A stretch of DNA of 64,000 bases from positions 1 through 64,000 of the forward strand of contig JAWLAH010000012.1 in assembly GCA_041395525.1 (NCBI GenBank), in the 5' to 3' direction. Under the pieces are notes generated by a model, which was not told the origin of the DNA, did not search any database, and was given only the letters and a program-made list of their open reading frames with translations. Positions within the stretch are counted from its first letter, which is position 1. The number at the start of each line of letters is the position of its first letter. This document shows, piece after piece, positions 8,873 to 17,110 of the stretch. The position numbers and the translations under genes are program-made. The stretch is from CADEED01 sp020442965 (GTDB lineage: Bacteria > Pseudomonadota > Gammaproteobacteria > Steroidobacterales > Steroidobacteraceae).

Positions 8873-10276
8873 TCAGCGGTGGGCGGCGCCTGACGACTTG
8901 GCAACGGCGGATGCAAAGCCTGCCTCGAGCTCCCGTCGATCGAGGTTGCGGCCAATGAAAACCAGCCGATTGATGCGCTCGGCCGCACCCCACGGCCGCT
9001 CGAGCTGCCCATCGAACATCATGTGTACACCATGGAAAACATAGCGCCGCTCCTCGCCCTGAATGCTCAACACGCCTTTCATCCGAAAGATGTCCTGACC
9101 ACGACTCTGCAGCAAGTACGACAACCAGTCGTTGAGCTTGTTTGCGTCCAACGGGCACGAATTGGTAATGCCGATGGAACTGATGTCGCCGTCATGATGA
9201 TGCGAGGCGAACGCGCGCTGCGCCGCGAGCGTCGCACCATCGAGTCGCAAGTTGAATTCAGCCGGCGCGTGCTCGGTGAACAAGGCGTATGCGCCAGCTT
9301 GCTTGATCATGAGCGCAACCGACGCGCCAGCACGCGACATGTCAACCACACGGTACCCGGTTGGTTCGATCGGGCCAGCGCACGTGCCGGGAACTTCGTC
9401 CGCAGCGAACGCGCGTACGGCAGGCTCGATCGCGGCGGCCAGCGCGGCGGGCGTGGCTGCGGCGATCGGTAGCAGCGCGATGCCGAGAGCGCCGACGTAG
9501 GCGTGTGCGTGCGCCTGATGATCGTGGTCGTGGTGAGAATGCCCATCATGTGTCATAGCGCGGCGCAGAGCGTAATTACCCGCTTCGAGCTGGTAGGCAC
9601 CGGCCCATTCGAAGGGATACTCTGGCTCCAGAAAATCACCGTCAACAGCGAGTGCTCGCTGCAAGTCGAATGCCCCGACATTCAAGACCTGATCTATCGG
9701 GACGTCCGCATTGCGGGTGCGAAAGACGCGTGCGGTCTTGTTGATCGCGCGTACCCGACGCTCGATGCGCGCGAGATCAGCGGCCGCAACGAGGTCGGCC
9801 TTGTTGAGCAACAACACGTCGGCGAATGCAACCTGCTCAGCGGGTTCCTCGAGTTGGTCGAGGTGCTGCTCGAAATGTTGCGCATCGACGACGGTGATGA
9901 TCGCGTCCAGCACAAACTGCTGTTTGAGATCGTCGTCGAGAAAGAAAGTCTGCGCGACCGGACCGGGATCCGCCATACCCGTGGTTTCTATCATCACATA
10001 GTCGAACTTGTCGCGACGCTTCAGCAACTGATTGAGGATGCGAATCAGATCGCCACGCACGGTGCAACAAATGCAGCCGTTGTTAGTTTCGAAAATCTCT
10101 TCTTCAGCGCCGATGACAAGTTGATGATCGACACCAACCTCACCGAACTCGTTCTCGATAACCGCGATGCGTTTGCCGTGCCGTTCCGTGAGGATACGGT
10201 TGAGCAGCGTTGTCTTGCCGGAGCCGAGAAAACCTGTGAGTACCGTCACCGGTACGCGAGCGGGGAGCGTGGACAT
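8873..10276 (-). CDS. CobW/COG0523 family GTP-dependent metallochaperone
   Basis: A 467-residue G3E-class GTPase. The P-loop GSGKTT is at 18-23, the metal-binding CICC at 68-71, ETTG at 97-100 and NKAD at 158-161. A histidine-rich segment (243-258, HDGHSHHDHDH and following) precedes the CobW C-terminal domain near HLMFDGQLERPWG. Members deliver Zn(II) or another metal to client enzymes in the cytoplasm; the His run suggests zinc or cobalt/nickel buffering. It overlaps none of its neighbours but sits only 7 bp from the YdcZ gene and 1 nt from the WD40 gene, in one leftward operon. No Zur-type operator was recognised. Confidence 0.93.
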   Translation of the reverse strand: MSTLPARVPVTVLTGFLGSGKTTLLNRILTERHGKRIAVIENEFGEVGVDHQLVIGAEEEIFETNNGCICCTVRGDLIRILNQLLKRRDKFDYVMIETTGMADPGPVAQTFFLDDDLKQQFVLDAIITVVDAQHFEQHLDQLEEPAEQVAFADVLLLNKADLVAAADLARIERRVRAINKTARVFRTRNADVPIDQVLNVGAFDLQRALAVDGDFLEPEYPFEWAGAYQLEAGNYALRRAMTHDGHSHHDHDHQAHAHAYVGALGIALLPIAAATPAALAAAIEPAVRAFAADEVPGTCAGPIEPTGYRVVDMSRAGASVALMIKQAGAYALFTEHAPAEFNLRLDGATLAAQRAFASHHHDGDISSIGITNSCPLDANKLNDWLSYLLQSRGQDIFRMKGVLSIQGEERRYVFHGVHMMFDGQLERPWGAAERINRLVFIGRNLDRRELEAGFASAVAKSSGAAHR

Positions 10277-10283
10277 GCGGTAA

Positions 10284-10727
10284 CTATACCTTGGCGATCA
10301 ACCAGGTTCCGGCGAGCAGCAGCAGCACGCCAATGATCCGCGAAAAGGTCAGCGGATGCTGCGGGAAACCCAGCCAGCCGAAATGATCGACGATCAGGGC
10401 CGCGCTCAGCTGGCCGAGCACGGTGAGTGCGAGCAGCATCGTGCCACCCAGCGCAGGTCCGATGACGGTGGCGCTCGCCACATACAGCGCGCCAAAGAGA
10501 CCGCCCAGCCAAACCCAGGCGGGCAGTGCGCCGAGGACCTGGGCGTTCGGCAGCGGCGTACGCATCAGCAGCACAAATCCCAGCAGTGCAACGATCCCCA
10601 CACAGAAGTTGACGAGTGATGCAAAGCCGGCACTCCCCGTTGCGTCGCGGATCGCGGCGTTCATGCCCACCTGCACGGTGAGTCCAAGGCCAGCGACAAG
10701 GCCCAATAAAATCAGCGTGCTACGCAT
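10284..10727 (-). CDS. YdcZ/DUF606-type DMT-superfamily membrane protein
   Basis: A 147-residue, very hydrophobic protein with about five transmembrane segments, such as LILLGLVAGLGLTVQVGMNA and ASLVNFCVGIVALLGFVLLM, and a conserved N-terminal Asn in QVGMNA. This is the YdcZ (DUF606) half-size EamA-like family. Members are inner-membrane proteins of largely unknown substrate. A strong Shine-Dalgarno (AGGGAAAA) precedes the ATG. It is the first clear gene of the operon leading into cobW and the WD40 gene. Confidence 0.85.
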   Translation of the reverse strand: MRSTLILLGLVAGLGLTVQVGMNAAIRDATGSAGFASLVNFCVGIVALLGFVLLMRTPLPNAQVLGALPAWVWLGGLFGALYVASATVIGPALGGTMLLALTVLGQLSAALIVDHFGWLGFPQHPLTFSRIIGVLLLLAGTWLIAKV

Positions 10728-10754
10728 CTTTTCCCTATGTGTCGGAACAACCGC

Positions 10755-10949
10755 TCAGCGGCCGCGCAGTGCTAACAACAGCTTGCGTCCGACCGCAAAC
10801 CTGGCCAGCCCAAGGACCGCCCACCAGAACACGCGCTTGGCGAGCGGTGCGCGGCGCGGTGGAAGCGCGGCGAATACGGCGGCACGCATGTCGCGGTGAC
10901 TCGGCGGAGTCAGTACGGCGTCGACTGGTAGGGGAAATGGGTGCGTCAT
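10755..10949 (-). CDS. Small hypothetical protein with one hydrophobic segment
   Basis: A 64-residue frame from the ATG at 10949 (an ATG seven codons earlier, at 10970, is also in frame). It is Pro/Arg-rich N-terminally, then has one hydrophobic stretch, FWWAVLGLARFAVGRKLLLAL, that could be a membrane anchor. It lies 27 bp upstream of the YdcZ gene in the same direction. I do not recognise a family. Its support is position, reasonable codon use and the membrane segment; no convincing ribosome-binding site is seen. Confidence 0.4.
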   Translation of the reverse strand: MTHPFPLPVDAVLTPPSHRDMRAAVFAALPPRRAPLAKRVFWWAVLGLARFAVGRKLLLALRGR

Positions 10950-11027
10950 GATACAAGGATAGCGTGTCACCGGAACCTATCCTATGACCTCACGTGCGGC
11001 GGCCACACTACGCTAGCCAGCGGCAGT

Positions 11028-11612
11028 ATGAACACCATACCTCAGCATACCCGGCACCTGGCTGAGCGGCTGTTGCAGCGCTACTGTGGGCGCATCTGCC
11101 CGCCTTCTACGCGGCACGTCGTGCAGCTTGGATTCGAGTTATCGGTGGATCGGGTGATCTTGTTCGAGCTCCGGCCGATTTGCGGCGTACCGGGCACGAT
11201 GCGCCGCGTTCCGCTCGCTCAACTACGCTACATCACGGCACACGGCGAATGGCGTCTCTATCAATCTGATGGCAGCTCTCGGCACGAGCTGGCGCGCGCG
11301 GCGAGTGCCCACTGGCGGCGCTATCGAGGGGCGAAGGGCGGCGCCGTACTGAGCGGCAGTCGCAGCATATTGCAACTATTGCGGGAGATCGACGCGGATC
11401 CCGCCGGCGTCTTTTGGCCGCGTATCGATGGGGCGTCGTTGCGCTGGTGCAGCTCGCGCGGCCGCTGCGCCGGCTGTGACGAGCGGTATGCGGAGATACT
11501 GGGATTAGAAGCCCGGCGACGAGCAGCGGAATCGCCGCTCGCCGCCGGTCAGTCGTCTACTTACTTCTGCTGCGGCGCAGTCATGCCAGCAAACTCCTCG
11601 GCATCGAGGTAG
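11028..11612 (+). CDS. DUF3024-domain protein with Cys-containing C-terminal extension
   Basis: 194 residues from the ATG at 11028. The core resembles DUF3024: GFELSVDRVILFELRP, then PLAQLRYITAHGEWRLYQSDGSSRHE, and the usual ending LREIDADPAGVFWP. Its function is unknown. Here the chain continues about 60 residues beyond the usual end, with a possible metal-binding cluster (WCSSRGRCAGC). The last 52 bp overlap the convergent EF-hand gene, so the far C terminus is constrained by two genes. Starts further upstream (10941) would overlap the small divergent gene and lack support. Confidence 0.75.
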   Translation: MNTIPQHTRHLAERLLQRYCGRICPPSTRHVVQLGFELSVDRVILFELRPICGVPGTMRRVPLAQLRYITAHGEWRLYQSDGSSRHELARAASAHWRRYRGAKGGAVLSGSRSILQLLREIDADPAGVFWPRIDGASLRWCSSRGRCAGCDERYAEILGLEARRRAAESPLAAGQSSTYFCCGAVMPANSSASR

Positions 11613-11836
11613 CCGTCGGCATTCTTGTCAGCCGTCGAGAAGCCTTCCGTCACAGCAGGATCAGCCGCTGCTTCCGTCAACGACACGCGACCATCCTTGT
11701 CGGCGTCCAATGCATCAAAAGTGGCGGGCTGAGCAGCCTGCGCAGCACCTTCGGTCTTCTGATCGCCGTCAGCCGCCATGGCAGCGGTCGACAGCAGCGT
11801 GAGCGCCAAAGCGCAGCTAAGGGTCTTGATCATCAT
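11561..11836 (-). CDS. Secreted EF-hand calcium-binding protein
   Basis: 91 residues with a signal peptide (residues 1-21, cleaved after AMA). Two EF-hand loops follow: D44-D46-D48-G-R50-S52-E55 and D70-N72-D74-G-Y76-D78-E81. Both carry the 1-3-5-12 ligand pattern, so Ca2+ binding in the periplasm is likely. The ATG at 11836 is preferred over the one at 11842 because AGGAG lies 8 nt upstream of it and only 2 nt from the other. Such small proteins often buffer or sense envelope calcium; the specific role is unknown. An AT-rich inverted repeat lies about 87 bp upstream. Confidence 0.87.
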   Translation of the reverse strand: MMIKTLSCALALTLLSTAAMAADGDQKTEGAAQAAQPATFDALDADKDGRVSLTEAAADPAVTEGFSTADKNADGYLDAEEFAGMTAPQQK

Positions 11837-12183
11837 TTCCATTTCTCCTGGTTGAAAAGTCGCGCAGGCTCTCCGTGAGCCCCGCATCCCCACCAGGACT
11901 AGAGCAACTGTCGTGCCACAATTTGATTAATGTTAAATATCAATCAGTTGCGGGTATGCGAAAACTCGGGCTCGAGGGTATCGGCAGGCGGGCGCCCGGC
12001 TAGGCAGCATCTGTCAGCGGCAAGCGACGAATCGAGCCTTTTGCCATCGAAAAGTGCGACACGCGTCACAGCCTTGCTATTGAATCAATGACTTAGTGGT
12101 CGGCGAACGCGGACAAAGCCAGTTCTCCGGGAAGCATTCGTCGTTGCTGCGGTGCGACGGAACGATCCCGATCGTGAATTGGC
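11837..12183. other. Non-coding stretch upstream of the EF-hand gene
   Basis: About 347 bp with no supportable gene. The part nearest the EF-hand start is a leader. Around 11920-11945 it becomes AT-rich and contains an inverted repeat listed separately. The rest, up to the methyltransferase stop at 12184, shows no hairpin or motif that I can support. Confidence 0.6.
11923..11943 (-). promoter_or_regulatory. TTGAT-N11-ATCAA inverted repeat
   Basis: Arms TTGAT (11923-11927) and ATCAA (11939-11943) flank an 11-nt AT-rich spacer in otherwise GC-rich DNA, about 87 bp upstream of the EF-hand start. The arms equal FNR half-sites, but the spacing is 11 rather than 4 nt, so FNR is not claimed. It could be an operator or an AT-rich promoter element. 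Confidence 0.25.
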
Positions 12184-12798
12184 TCAGGCCACCTCCAGCT
12201 CCCAGGTAATCAGCGGCGCGCCGCGACGCAACCAGAGTCCCGCGCCGACCGGCCGGAAGGAACGCCTGAGTCGCTGGCGATACCAATCGCCGGAACGCAG
12301 ATAAACGTCCTGATCGGTGCGTGACTGATCGCAGTTGCGCTGCCAATCCTGGGTCGTTAGTGCGGTCGTATATAGGACGCCGCGACAAAGTCGCCCCAGA
12401 TTCGCAAGCGCGCGGGCCGCATCCCGATCGTCCAGATACTGCAGGACGTCGTAGCAGATGACCAGATCGAAAGCTTCGGATGCACGCCAGTTGGTGAGTG
12501 AACCCCGCTGCCAGCCATACCGTGTGCACAAGAACTCACTCGTCTCGAGTCCCACATAGTCCACGCGCGGCCAGTTGCGTTTGAGCGACGCGCGCAGCAA
12601 ACCGATACCACAGCCGGCATCGAGCACGCGCCTGACAGGTAGCCCGATGTGATCGACGAACGCGGTGATCAGCCGCGCTCGCGCTCGCATCTCGGTGCGC
12701 GACGTCACCGCAGTACGCGAATTCAAATAGAACCGCTCGTAATATGCGCGATCGAAGCGCTCGCCCGGGGCACGACGCGATTGCCTGCTCTTGGCCAC
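12184..12798 (-). CDS. Class I SAM-dependent methyltransferase
   Basis: About 204 residues from a GTG at 12798. Motif I is VLDAGCGIGLL, and the acidic ribose-binding Glu is in DYVGLETSEF. FDLVICYDVLQYLDD is the motif-IV region, and RLCRGVLYTTALT follows. The frame remains open further upstream inside ubiD, but those residues (Arg-rich, no motif) look non-coding. The start is uncertain, and no good ribosome-binding site is seen. It follows the UbiD-type gene by about 40 bp in the same direction and is likely co-transcribed. The substrate is unknown; a small aromatic acid is one guess from the neighbour. Confidence 0.78.
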   Translation of the reverse strand: MAKSRQSRRAPGERFDRAYYERFYLNSRTAVTSRTEMRARARLITAFVDHIGLPVRRVLDAGCGIGLLRASLKRNWPRVDYVGLETSEFLCTRYGWQRGSLTNWRASEAFDLVICYDVLQYLDDRDAARALANLGRLCRGVLYTTALTTQDWQRNCDQSRTDQDVYLRSGDWYRQRLRRSFRPVGAGLWLRRGAPLITWELEVA

Positions 12799-12839
12799 CC
12801 GTCGCGCTCTATCGCTGCCCGCAATTCGCCTGGCTGAAC

Positions 12840-14327
12840 TCAGACGATGCCATTCAGCTTCTTGGCGATCGCGGCAACTTCTTCGGGTAGCGCATTCGAG
12901 ACCTCCGGGTACTCGGTAAAACGCTCCGGGATCTTGATGGTCGCGTCGATGCCTAACTGCTCGGACCGAAACGCGCCGAATTGCGGCGACTTCTCGCATG
13001 ACGGATCCAGGACGAACGCCTGGCCGGATGGGTTGACGATCGAATCCTGCACCGGCTGCCAGCGGGTGGCGATAGCCCACTCCACCTGCTTGAGATCATA
13101 TGGATCGACGTCGGGACCGACCACGATCACGAGCTTGGCGGTGCGTCCCCAGCGACCGGCCGACCCCCAAACCGCGTGCAGGATGTACTTGCCAAACTCC
13201 GGATGCGGCTTTTGCGCGCCGTCGATCGACAGTTGCACGATGTAAGTCATGTTAGGTGTGCACGCGACATCGCGCACTTCGGGAATCTTGCGCCTGAGAT
13301 CGGCGAATACTTCCGCCTCCACGGGTAGCAAGGCGAGATAATTGTGATCGAATGGCGGCACCATCTCCATGGTCGCGTACCACATCGGGTCCTTGCGGTG
13401 CGTGATGCAATTGATACGCACGATCGGAAAGCGCTGCGCGCGATCATAATAGCCCACCGGATTGCTGTGCCAGCCGATCGTCTCGGCTTCATCGAATATG
13501 ACTTCACCCTCGAGCACGTACTCCGATGTCGCCGGCACTTCTAGGTCGTTGGTCTCGCACTTCACCATCTCGATGGCCTCGCCACGCAAGCCGCCCGCGA
13601 AGGCCGCTTCGTCGCCGATCATGCCGGTCGCAGCGCCGACGTGGATCGCAGGTTCCGCGCTACAGGCGATGGCGACCGGCAATCGCTTGCCCTGTTGCGC
13701 GGCCTTGAATACATGCCGACCTATGTCGGACATCGGCGGCTGCCACCAATAGAACGCCGCGAGATCGGTCTTGGCGCGCTTGGGATCGTAGCTCTCACCG
13801 AGTGGATGGGTAGCATCCAGGAACTGCGTAAAGCGATACCAACCCACGTTACGGCTGCCGGTCTCGGGGTCACGCGAGATGGTGATCGCGTTGGTCAGGT
13901 AGGAGGGACCCTCCTTGCCAAACCAGACGTGCGGCAGTTGTTTGTCGATTGCGACGTCGCCCGGTTTGATAATGACGTCTTTGCAGGGAGCCTTGCTGCG
14001 ATCGACGATCTTCGGTTCGATCCAGCGAGATGGATCGTTGAGGACCTCCGCGTGACGAATCTTGACCGCCCGCCAATCGGTCAGTCCAAGCGTCATCGCC
14101 GTACGTTCACGCGTACCAAAGGCATTGAACACCAGAGGCACGCCCTTGGTATTGACGCCCTCGCAGTGCTCGAGGATCAATGCAGGGCCTTCCTTGTCGC
14201 ACACGTAGCGCATCAGCGCCTGAAGCTCGGAATCTCCGCGCCTCGCTTTGAACGGCATGGACAGCCTCTTGAGCTGACCCTGGGTTTCGAGATGAGCCAG
14301 AAACGCTCGCATGTCGCGGTAGGCCAT
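12840..14327 (-). CDS. UbiD-family prenylated-FMN (de)carboxylase
   Basis: 495 residues, the usual UbiD length (E. coli UbiD 497). It opens with MAYRDMRAFLAHLETQGQLKRL. It retains the Arg of the NVGWYRFTQF region and the acidic cluster NDLEVPATSEYVLEGE that corresponds to the catalytic Glu residues. Other regions depart from ubiquinone UbiD: PPFDHN replaces the usual PPDEP loop. The enzyme would reversibly decarboxylate an aromatic or alpha,beta-unsaturated acid with prFMN supplied by a UbiX-type partner not present here. A good ribosome-binding site (GAAGGAAG) precedes the ATG. Because of the loop difference I call it UbiD-like and not UbiD itself. Confidence 0.87.
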   Translation of the reverse strand: MAYRDMRAFLAHLETQGQLKRLSMPFKARRGDSELQALMRYVCDKEGPALILEHCEGVNTKGVPLVFNAFGTRERTAMTLGLTDWRAVKIRHAEVLNDPSRWIEPKIVDRSKAPCKDVIIKPGDVAIDKQLPHVWFGKEGPSYLTNAITISRDPETGSRNVGWYRFTQFLDATHPLGESYDPKRAKTDLAAFYWWQPPMSDIGRHVFKAAQQGKRLPVAIACSAEPAIHVGAATGMIGDEAAFAGGLRGEAIEMVKCETNDLEVPATSEYVLEGEVIFDEAETIGWHSNPVGYYDRAQRFPIVRINCITHRKDPMWYATMEMVPPFDHNYLALLPVEAEVFADLRRKIPEVRDVACTPNMTYIVQLSIDGAQKPHPEFGKYILHAVWGSAGRWGRTAKLVIVVGPDVDPYDLKQVEWAIATRWQPVQDSIVNPSGQAFVLDPSCEKSPQFGAFRSEQLGIDATIKIPERFTEYPEVSNALPEEVAAIAKKLNGIV

Positions 14328-14539
14328 GTGACGACTTCCTTCACAGAGTTTTCGGGTAACGCCTGGATAGACCAGGCAGCCAGAATACCGGAGTCCCTTC
14401 GCGGGTACTGGTAGCTTACGCCAGCTGCCGAACGTCCTGACCGTCTACTGGAGACGCGCCGGCGCACAGCTCTGTATCATGAAGCAATCTCGTGCCCGGC
14501 ACTGCCGCGCTCGCCTGTTAGCCTCGCGAGGATGTTCTT

Positions 14540-15349
14540 ATGACGCACAGTGATCGCAAAGTCGCCATTGTCACCGGATCTGCCACGGGTGTCGGCGCCG
14601 CCGCGACCCTGATGCTTGCGCAGCGCGGTTGCAATGTGGTCATCAACTATACCAAGAGCAAGCAGGAAGCCGAACAAACGCAGCAGCACTGCGAAGCTGC
14701 CGCAGCTGAGACGATCGTCTACCAAGGGGACATCGGCGAGGAGTCCGTATGCCGTGGCATGGCGCAGGCAGCCTTCGATAAGTGGGGGCGGCTCGACTAT
14801 CTCATCAATAATGCCGCCAAGACCAAGTTCAATCCGTACGAGAATCTCGACGGTTTGAGTGCCGACGACTTTTTGGGGATCTATCGCGTGAACGTGGTGG
14901 GCGCCTATCAGATGGTGCGCGCCGTCGCCCCATTCATGCGCAAGACCGGTGGCGGGTCGATCGTGAATAATTCTTCGATCGGCGGCATCACCGGTATTGC
15001 TTCGTCGATGGCTTACGCCGCCAGCAAGGCCGCGCTCAATATGATGACGCAGTCGCTGTCGTTAGTGCTGGGTCCCGAGATCCGCATCAACGCAGTGGCG
15101 CCCGGCGCCATCCAGACGCGCTGGTTGCAGGGTGGCATGACGCCGCAGCAGTATCAGCAATTCCTGGTAGCCGCCGCCGACATGGTGCCTCTCAAGCTGG
15201 TGCCCACGCCCGAGCAGATTGCCGAAGCACTCGTGTGGTTCCTCGAGGGCGCAAGCGCCGTCACGGGTGAGGTGCTGATGGTCGATGCCGGATTGCACTG
15301 CGGACGCTTGCCGCCTTCATCGAGCAACAAGGCGAAATGGGACAAGTAG
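14540..15349 (+). CDS. SDR family oxidoreductase (FabG-like)
   Basis: 269 residues with classical SDR motifs: TGSATGVG near the N terminus, the NNA structural motif (LINNAAKT), catalytic Ser in NNSSIGG, YAASK as the Tyr-x3-Lys pair, and the C-terminal GEVLMVDAGLH. It should reduce or oxidise a carbonyl/hydroxyl with NAD(P)H in the cytoplasm. GAGGA lies 8 nt before the ATG. It is divergent from the UbiD-like gene across 212 bp, suggesting possible shared regulation. The substrate is not predictable. Confidence 0.9.
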   Translation: MTHSDRKVAIVTGSATGVGAAATLMLAQRGCNVVINYTKSKQEAEQTQQHCEAAAAETIVYQGDIGEESVCRGMAQAAFDKWGRLDYLINNAAKTKFNPYENLDGLSADDFLGIYRVNVVGAYQMVRAVAPFMRKTGGGSIVNNSSIGGITGIASSMAYAASKAALNMMTQSLSLVLGPEIRINAVAPGAIQTRWLQGGMTPQQYQQFLVAAADMVPLKLVPTPEQIAEALVWFLEGASAVTGEVLMVDAGLHCGRLPPSSSNKAKWDK

Positions 15350-15370
15350 CGGCACGCGCCAAGGCGTACG

Positions 15371-15805
15371 TTACGCCAGTTCCCGCTTGGCTGATCGCAC
15401 CAGTACAAACGCCATGATTGCGGCGCTCGCTCCGAGAACCAAGGCGACGGTGGCGCCTAACCAGTTGTGTACGAACAGATCGACTCGTGCAATCGCAGGG
15501 TTGGTCGCAAGATACAGAACCGGCACAGCACTGCCCTCGCCCAGCAGCTTGCTGCTCGCGCTCAGTTGACCGCGAAACTCCACGCGCTCGCCACTTGCCG
15601 CGGTAAACGCGATGCATGGAGAATAGCGCCGCTTGCCATCAGCCACGCTCTCGAAGTAACCCACGACCGTCCCTCTGGTCCGGCGCGCGTCATCGTTGAA
15701 CGTGAGCGTGTGTAGAGCCAGGTAGCCGCCAAGCAGCAGGGACACGACCGCGAGACCGGCCAGGCCGTAACCAGCGACGCCAACGACGCCATGCGCTAGC
15801 CGCAT
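15371..15805 (-). CDS. DUF3592-type membrane protein
   Basis: 144 residues with one transmembrane helix near each end (GYGLAGLAVVSLLLGGYLAL and ATVALVLGASAAIMAFVLV). Between them is an extracytoplasmic beta-rich domain with the DUF3592 hallmark RGTVVGYFES...YSPCIAFTAASGERVEFRG...VPVLYLATNPAIARVD. The family function is unknown. It sits 12 bp after the PurD-like gene and is probably the last member of that four-gene leftward operon. Confidence 0.8.
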   Translation of the reverse strand: MRLAHGVVGVAGYGLAGLAVVSLLLGGYLALHTLTFNDDARRTRGTVVGYFESVADGKRRYSPCIAFTAASGERVEFRGQLSASSKLLGEGSAVPVLYLATNPAIARVDLFVHNWLGATVALVLGASAAIMAFVLVRSAKRELA

Positions 15806-15817
15806 CTGAACGCGTTC

Positions 15818-17110
15818 TCACGCCTCACGCAAATAGCCCCAGGTGTGTAGCTTGTCGTGATCCTCGAACCAGCGTTCGCCGATGTCATCCCGATAGTACA
15901 TGTCCGGAATCATGATGTTGCGCACGCGCGCATAGGCCTGAGCCTGGGCCTGGCGCATAGTCTGGCCGAGCCCACATACGATCAGGACCACACCGGAGGT
16001 GCCGGCCACATACCATTGGCCGTCGATCTGTTTCACGTCCTCGATGTGCACTTCCTCGGGAATGCCCTTCTTGAACAAGATCGCGGCGTTCTTGCTGACC
16101 GAATTGAAGGTAGCGTCGTCATCGAATGGAAAGGGCGATACCGCAATGCGTACACCTAACTGGAAGCCGCTCTTCACGCGAAACTTGGTGGCGGTACCAT
16201 TCGCAAGCTCGTAGAAAAACTCGCCGATCGGCGTCGTCATCCCTTCCTGTTGAATGCTGATGGTGGGATAGCCGAAGCGGGCGGTGAACTCGAGTGGATA
16301 GATACCATTGCCGTTGACGATGCAGTTGAGATCCATGTAGCCCACGAAGCCTTCGCGGGCCATCAGCGATTCCATTTTCTTCAGCGTCGAGCTGAACAGC
16401 TTGTTAGGCCCCGACCAGAACATCGTGGTGCCCATTTCCCCGGTCGAGGGGCCAATGTTGCCGGGAAACAGCTTCTTGTGTTCGAAATTCACGTTGATGG
16501 GATAGACGAATTCGCGACCATTGAAAAATGCGCCGACGGCGACTTCGACGCCGGTTACTCGCTTCTGCAGCTGAAATACCTTGATCTCGTCGGGAAATGA
16601 CTTCTTGTAGGCGCCTAACACGCGGATCACGTCTTCGCCGTCGTCTTCATCGCCGACGAACAGCCGACGCTTGACGTTGCCAGCCTCACCGCTCGGCTTG
16701 ATCACATAGCGATCAGGATTGTCGTGAACATAGACGATCGCACTGTCGAAGTCCGTGAATTCGCGATACGGCAGGATGTTGACGCCGCTCTTGCGTAGCT
16801 CGTCCTGACCAAACGAGCGATCATCCTCGAGCCGATCGGTATACGGCGTGCCACCAATCACCTTCTTACCGGCCGTGCGCAACTCGGCGGCGAGTGCGCC
16901 GTGGCCCAAGGTGTCATCGAATACGATCACATCGGCCCAAGCCACCTCCGCGCGCCAGTCGGCGCATTTCGGCACGAAGCCATCGCCGATATCGCGCTCT
17001 TTCTCCGCATCGATGTAATACTTGACCTCGTGCCCCTCTTTCACGATCTGCCAGGCAATATCGCTGATCAACGCTGACCATGACACGAACAGGAATCGGT
17101 GTTTACTCAT
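15818..17110 (-). CDS. PurD-like ATP-grasp ligase (not housekeeping PurD)
   Basis: 430 residues, the length of phosphoribosylamine-glycine ligase. The middle and C-terminal parts are clearly PurD-like: VTGVEVAVGAFFNG, then NVNFEHKKLFPGNIGPSTGEMGT (PurD has QDHKR...GPNTGGMG), and AYARVRNIMIPDMYYRDDIG at the end. Key positions differ. The ATP-binding loop reads KPSGEAGNVKR instead of KADGLAAGKG. EFNxRFGDPE becomes EFTARFGYPT. The N terminus lacks GGREHA. It probably makes an acyl-phosphate-dependent amide bond on another substrate. It overlaps the upstream small gene by 4 nt, implying translational coupling. Confidence 0.85.
   Translation of the reverse strand: MSKHRFLFVSWSALISDIAWQIVKEGHEVKYYIDAEKERDIGDGFVPKCADWRAEVAWADVIVFDDTLGHGALAAELRTAGKKVIGGTPYTDRLEDDRSFGQDELRKSGVNILPYREFTDFDSAIVYVHDNPDRYVIKPSGEAGNVKRRLFVGDEDDGEDVIRVLGAYKKSFPDEIKVFQLQKRVTGVEVAVGAFFNGREFVYPINVNFEHKKLFPGNIGPSTGEMGTTMFWSGPNKLFSSTLKKMESLMAREGFVGYMDLNCIVNGNGIYPLEFTARFGYPTISIQQEGMTTPIGEFFYELANGTATKFRVKSGFQLGVRIAVSPFPFDDDATFNSVSKNAAILFKKGIPEEVHIEDVKQIDGQWYVAGTSGVVLIVCGLGQTMRQAQAQAYARVRNIMIPDMYYRDDIGERWFEDHDKLHTWGYLREA

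Noticed and set aside
9503..10336. A 277-codon plus-strand frame opposite the CobW gene
   Set aside because: Antisense to the P-loop and CICC region of a clear GTPase; no family features.
11923..11943. FNR site upstream of the EF-hand gene
   Set aside because: Half-sites match, but the 11-nt spacing is wrong for FNR (4 nt).
15818..17110. Calling the PurD-like gene the housekeeping purD
   Set aside because: The ATP loop, GGREHA and EFNxRFGDPE signatures are altered, and no purine genes are adjacent.
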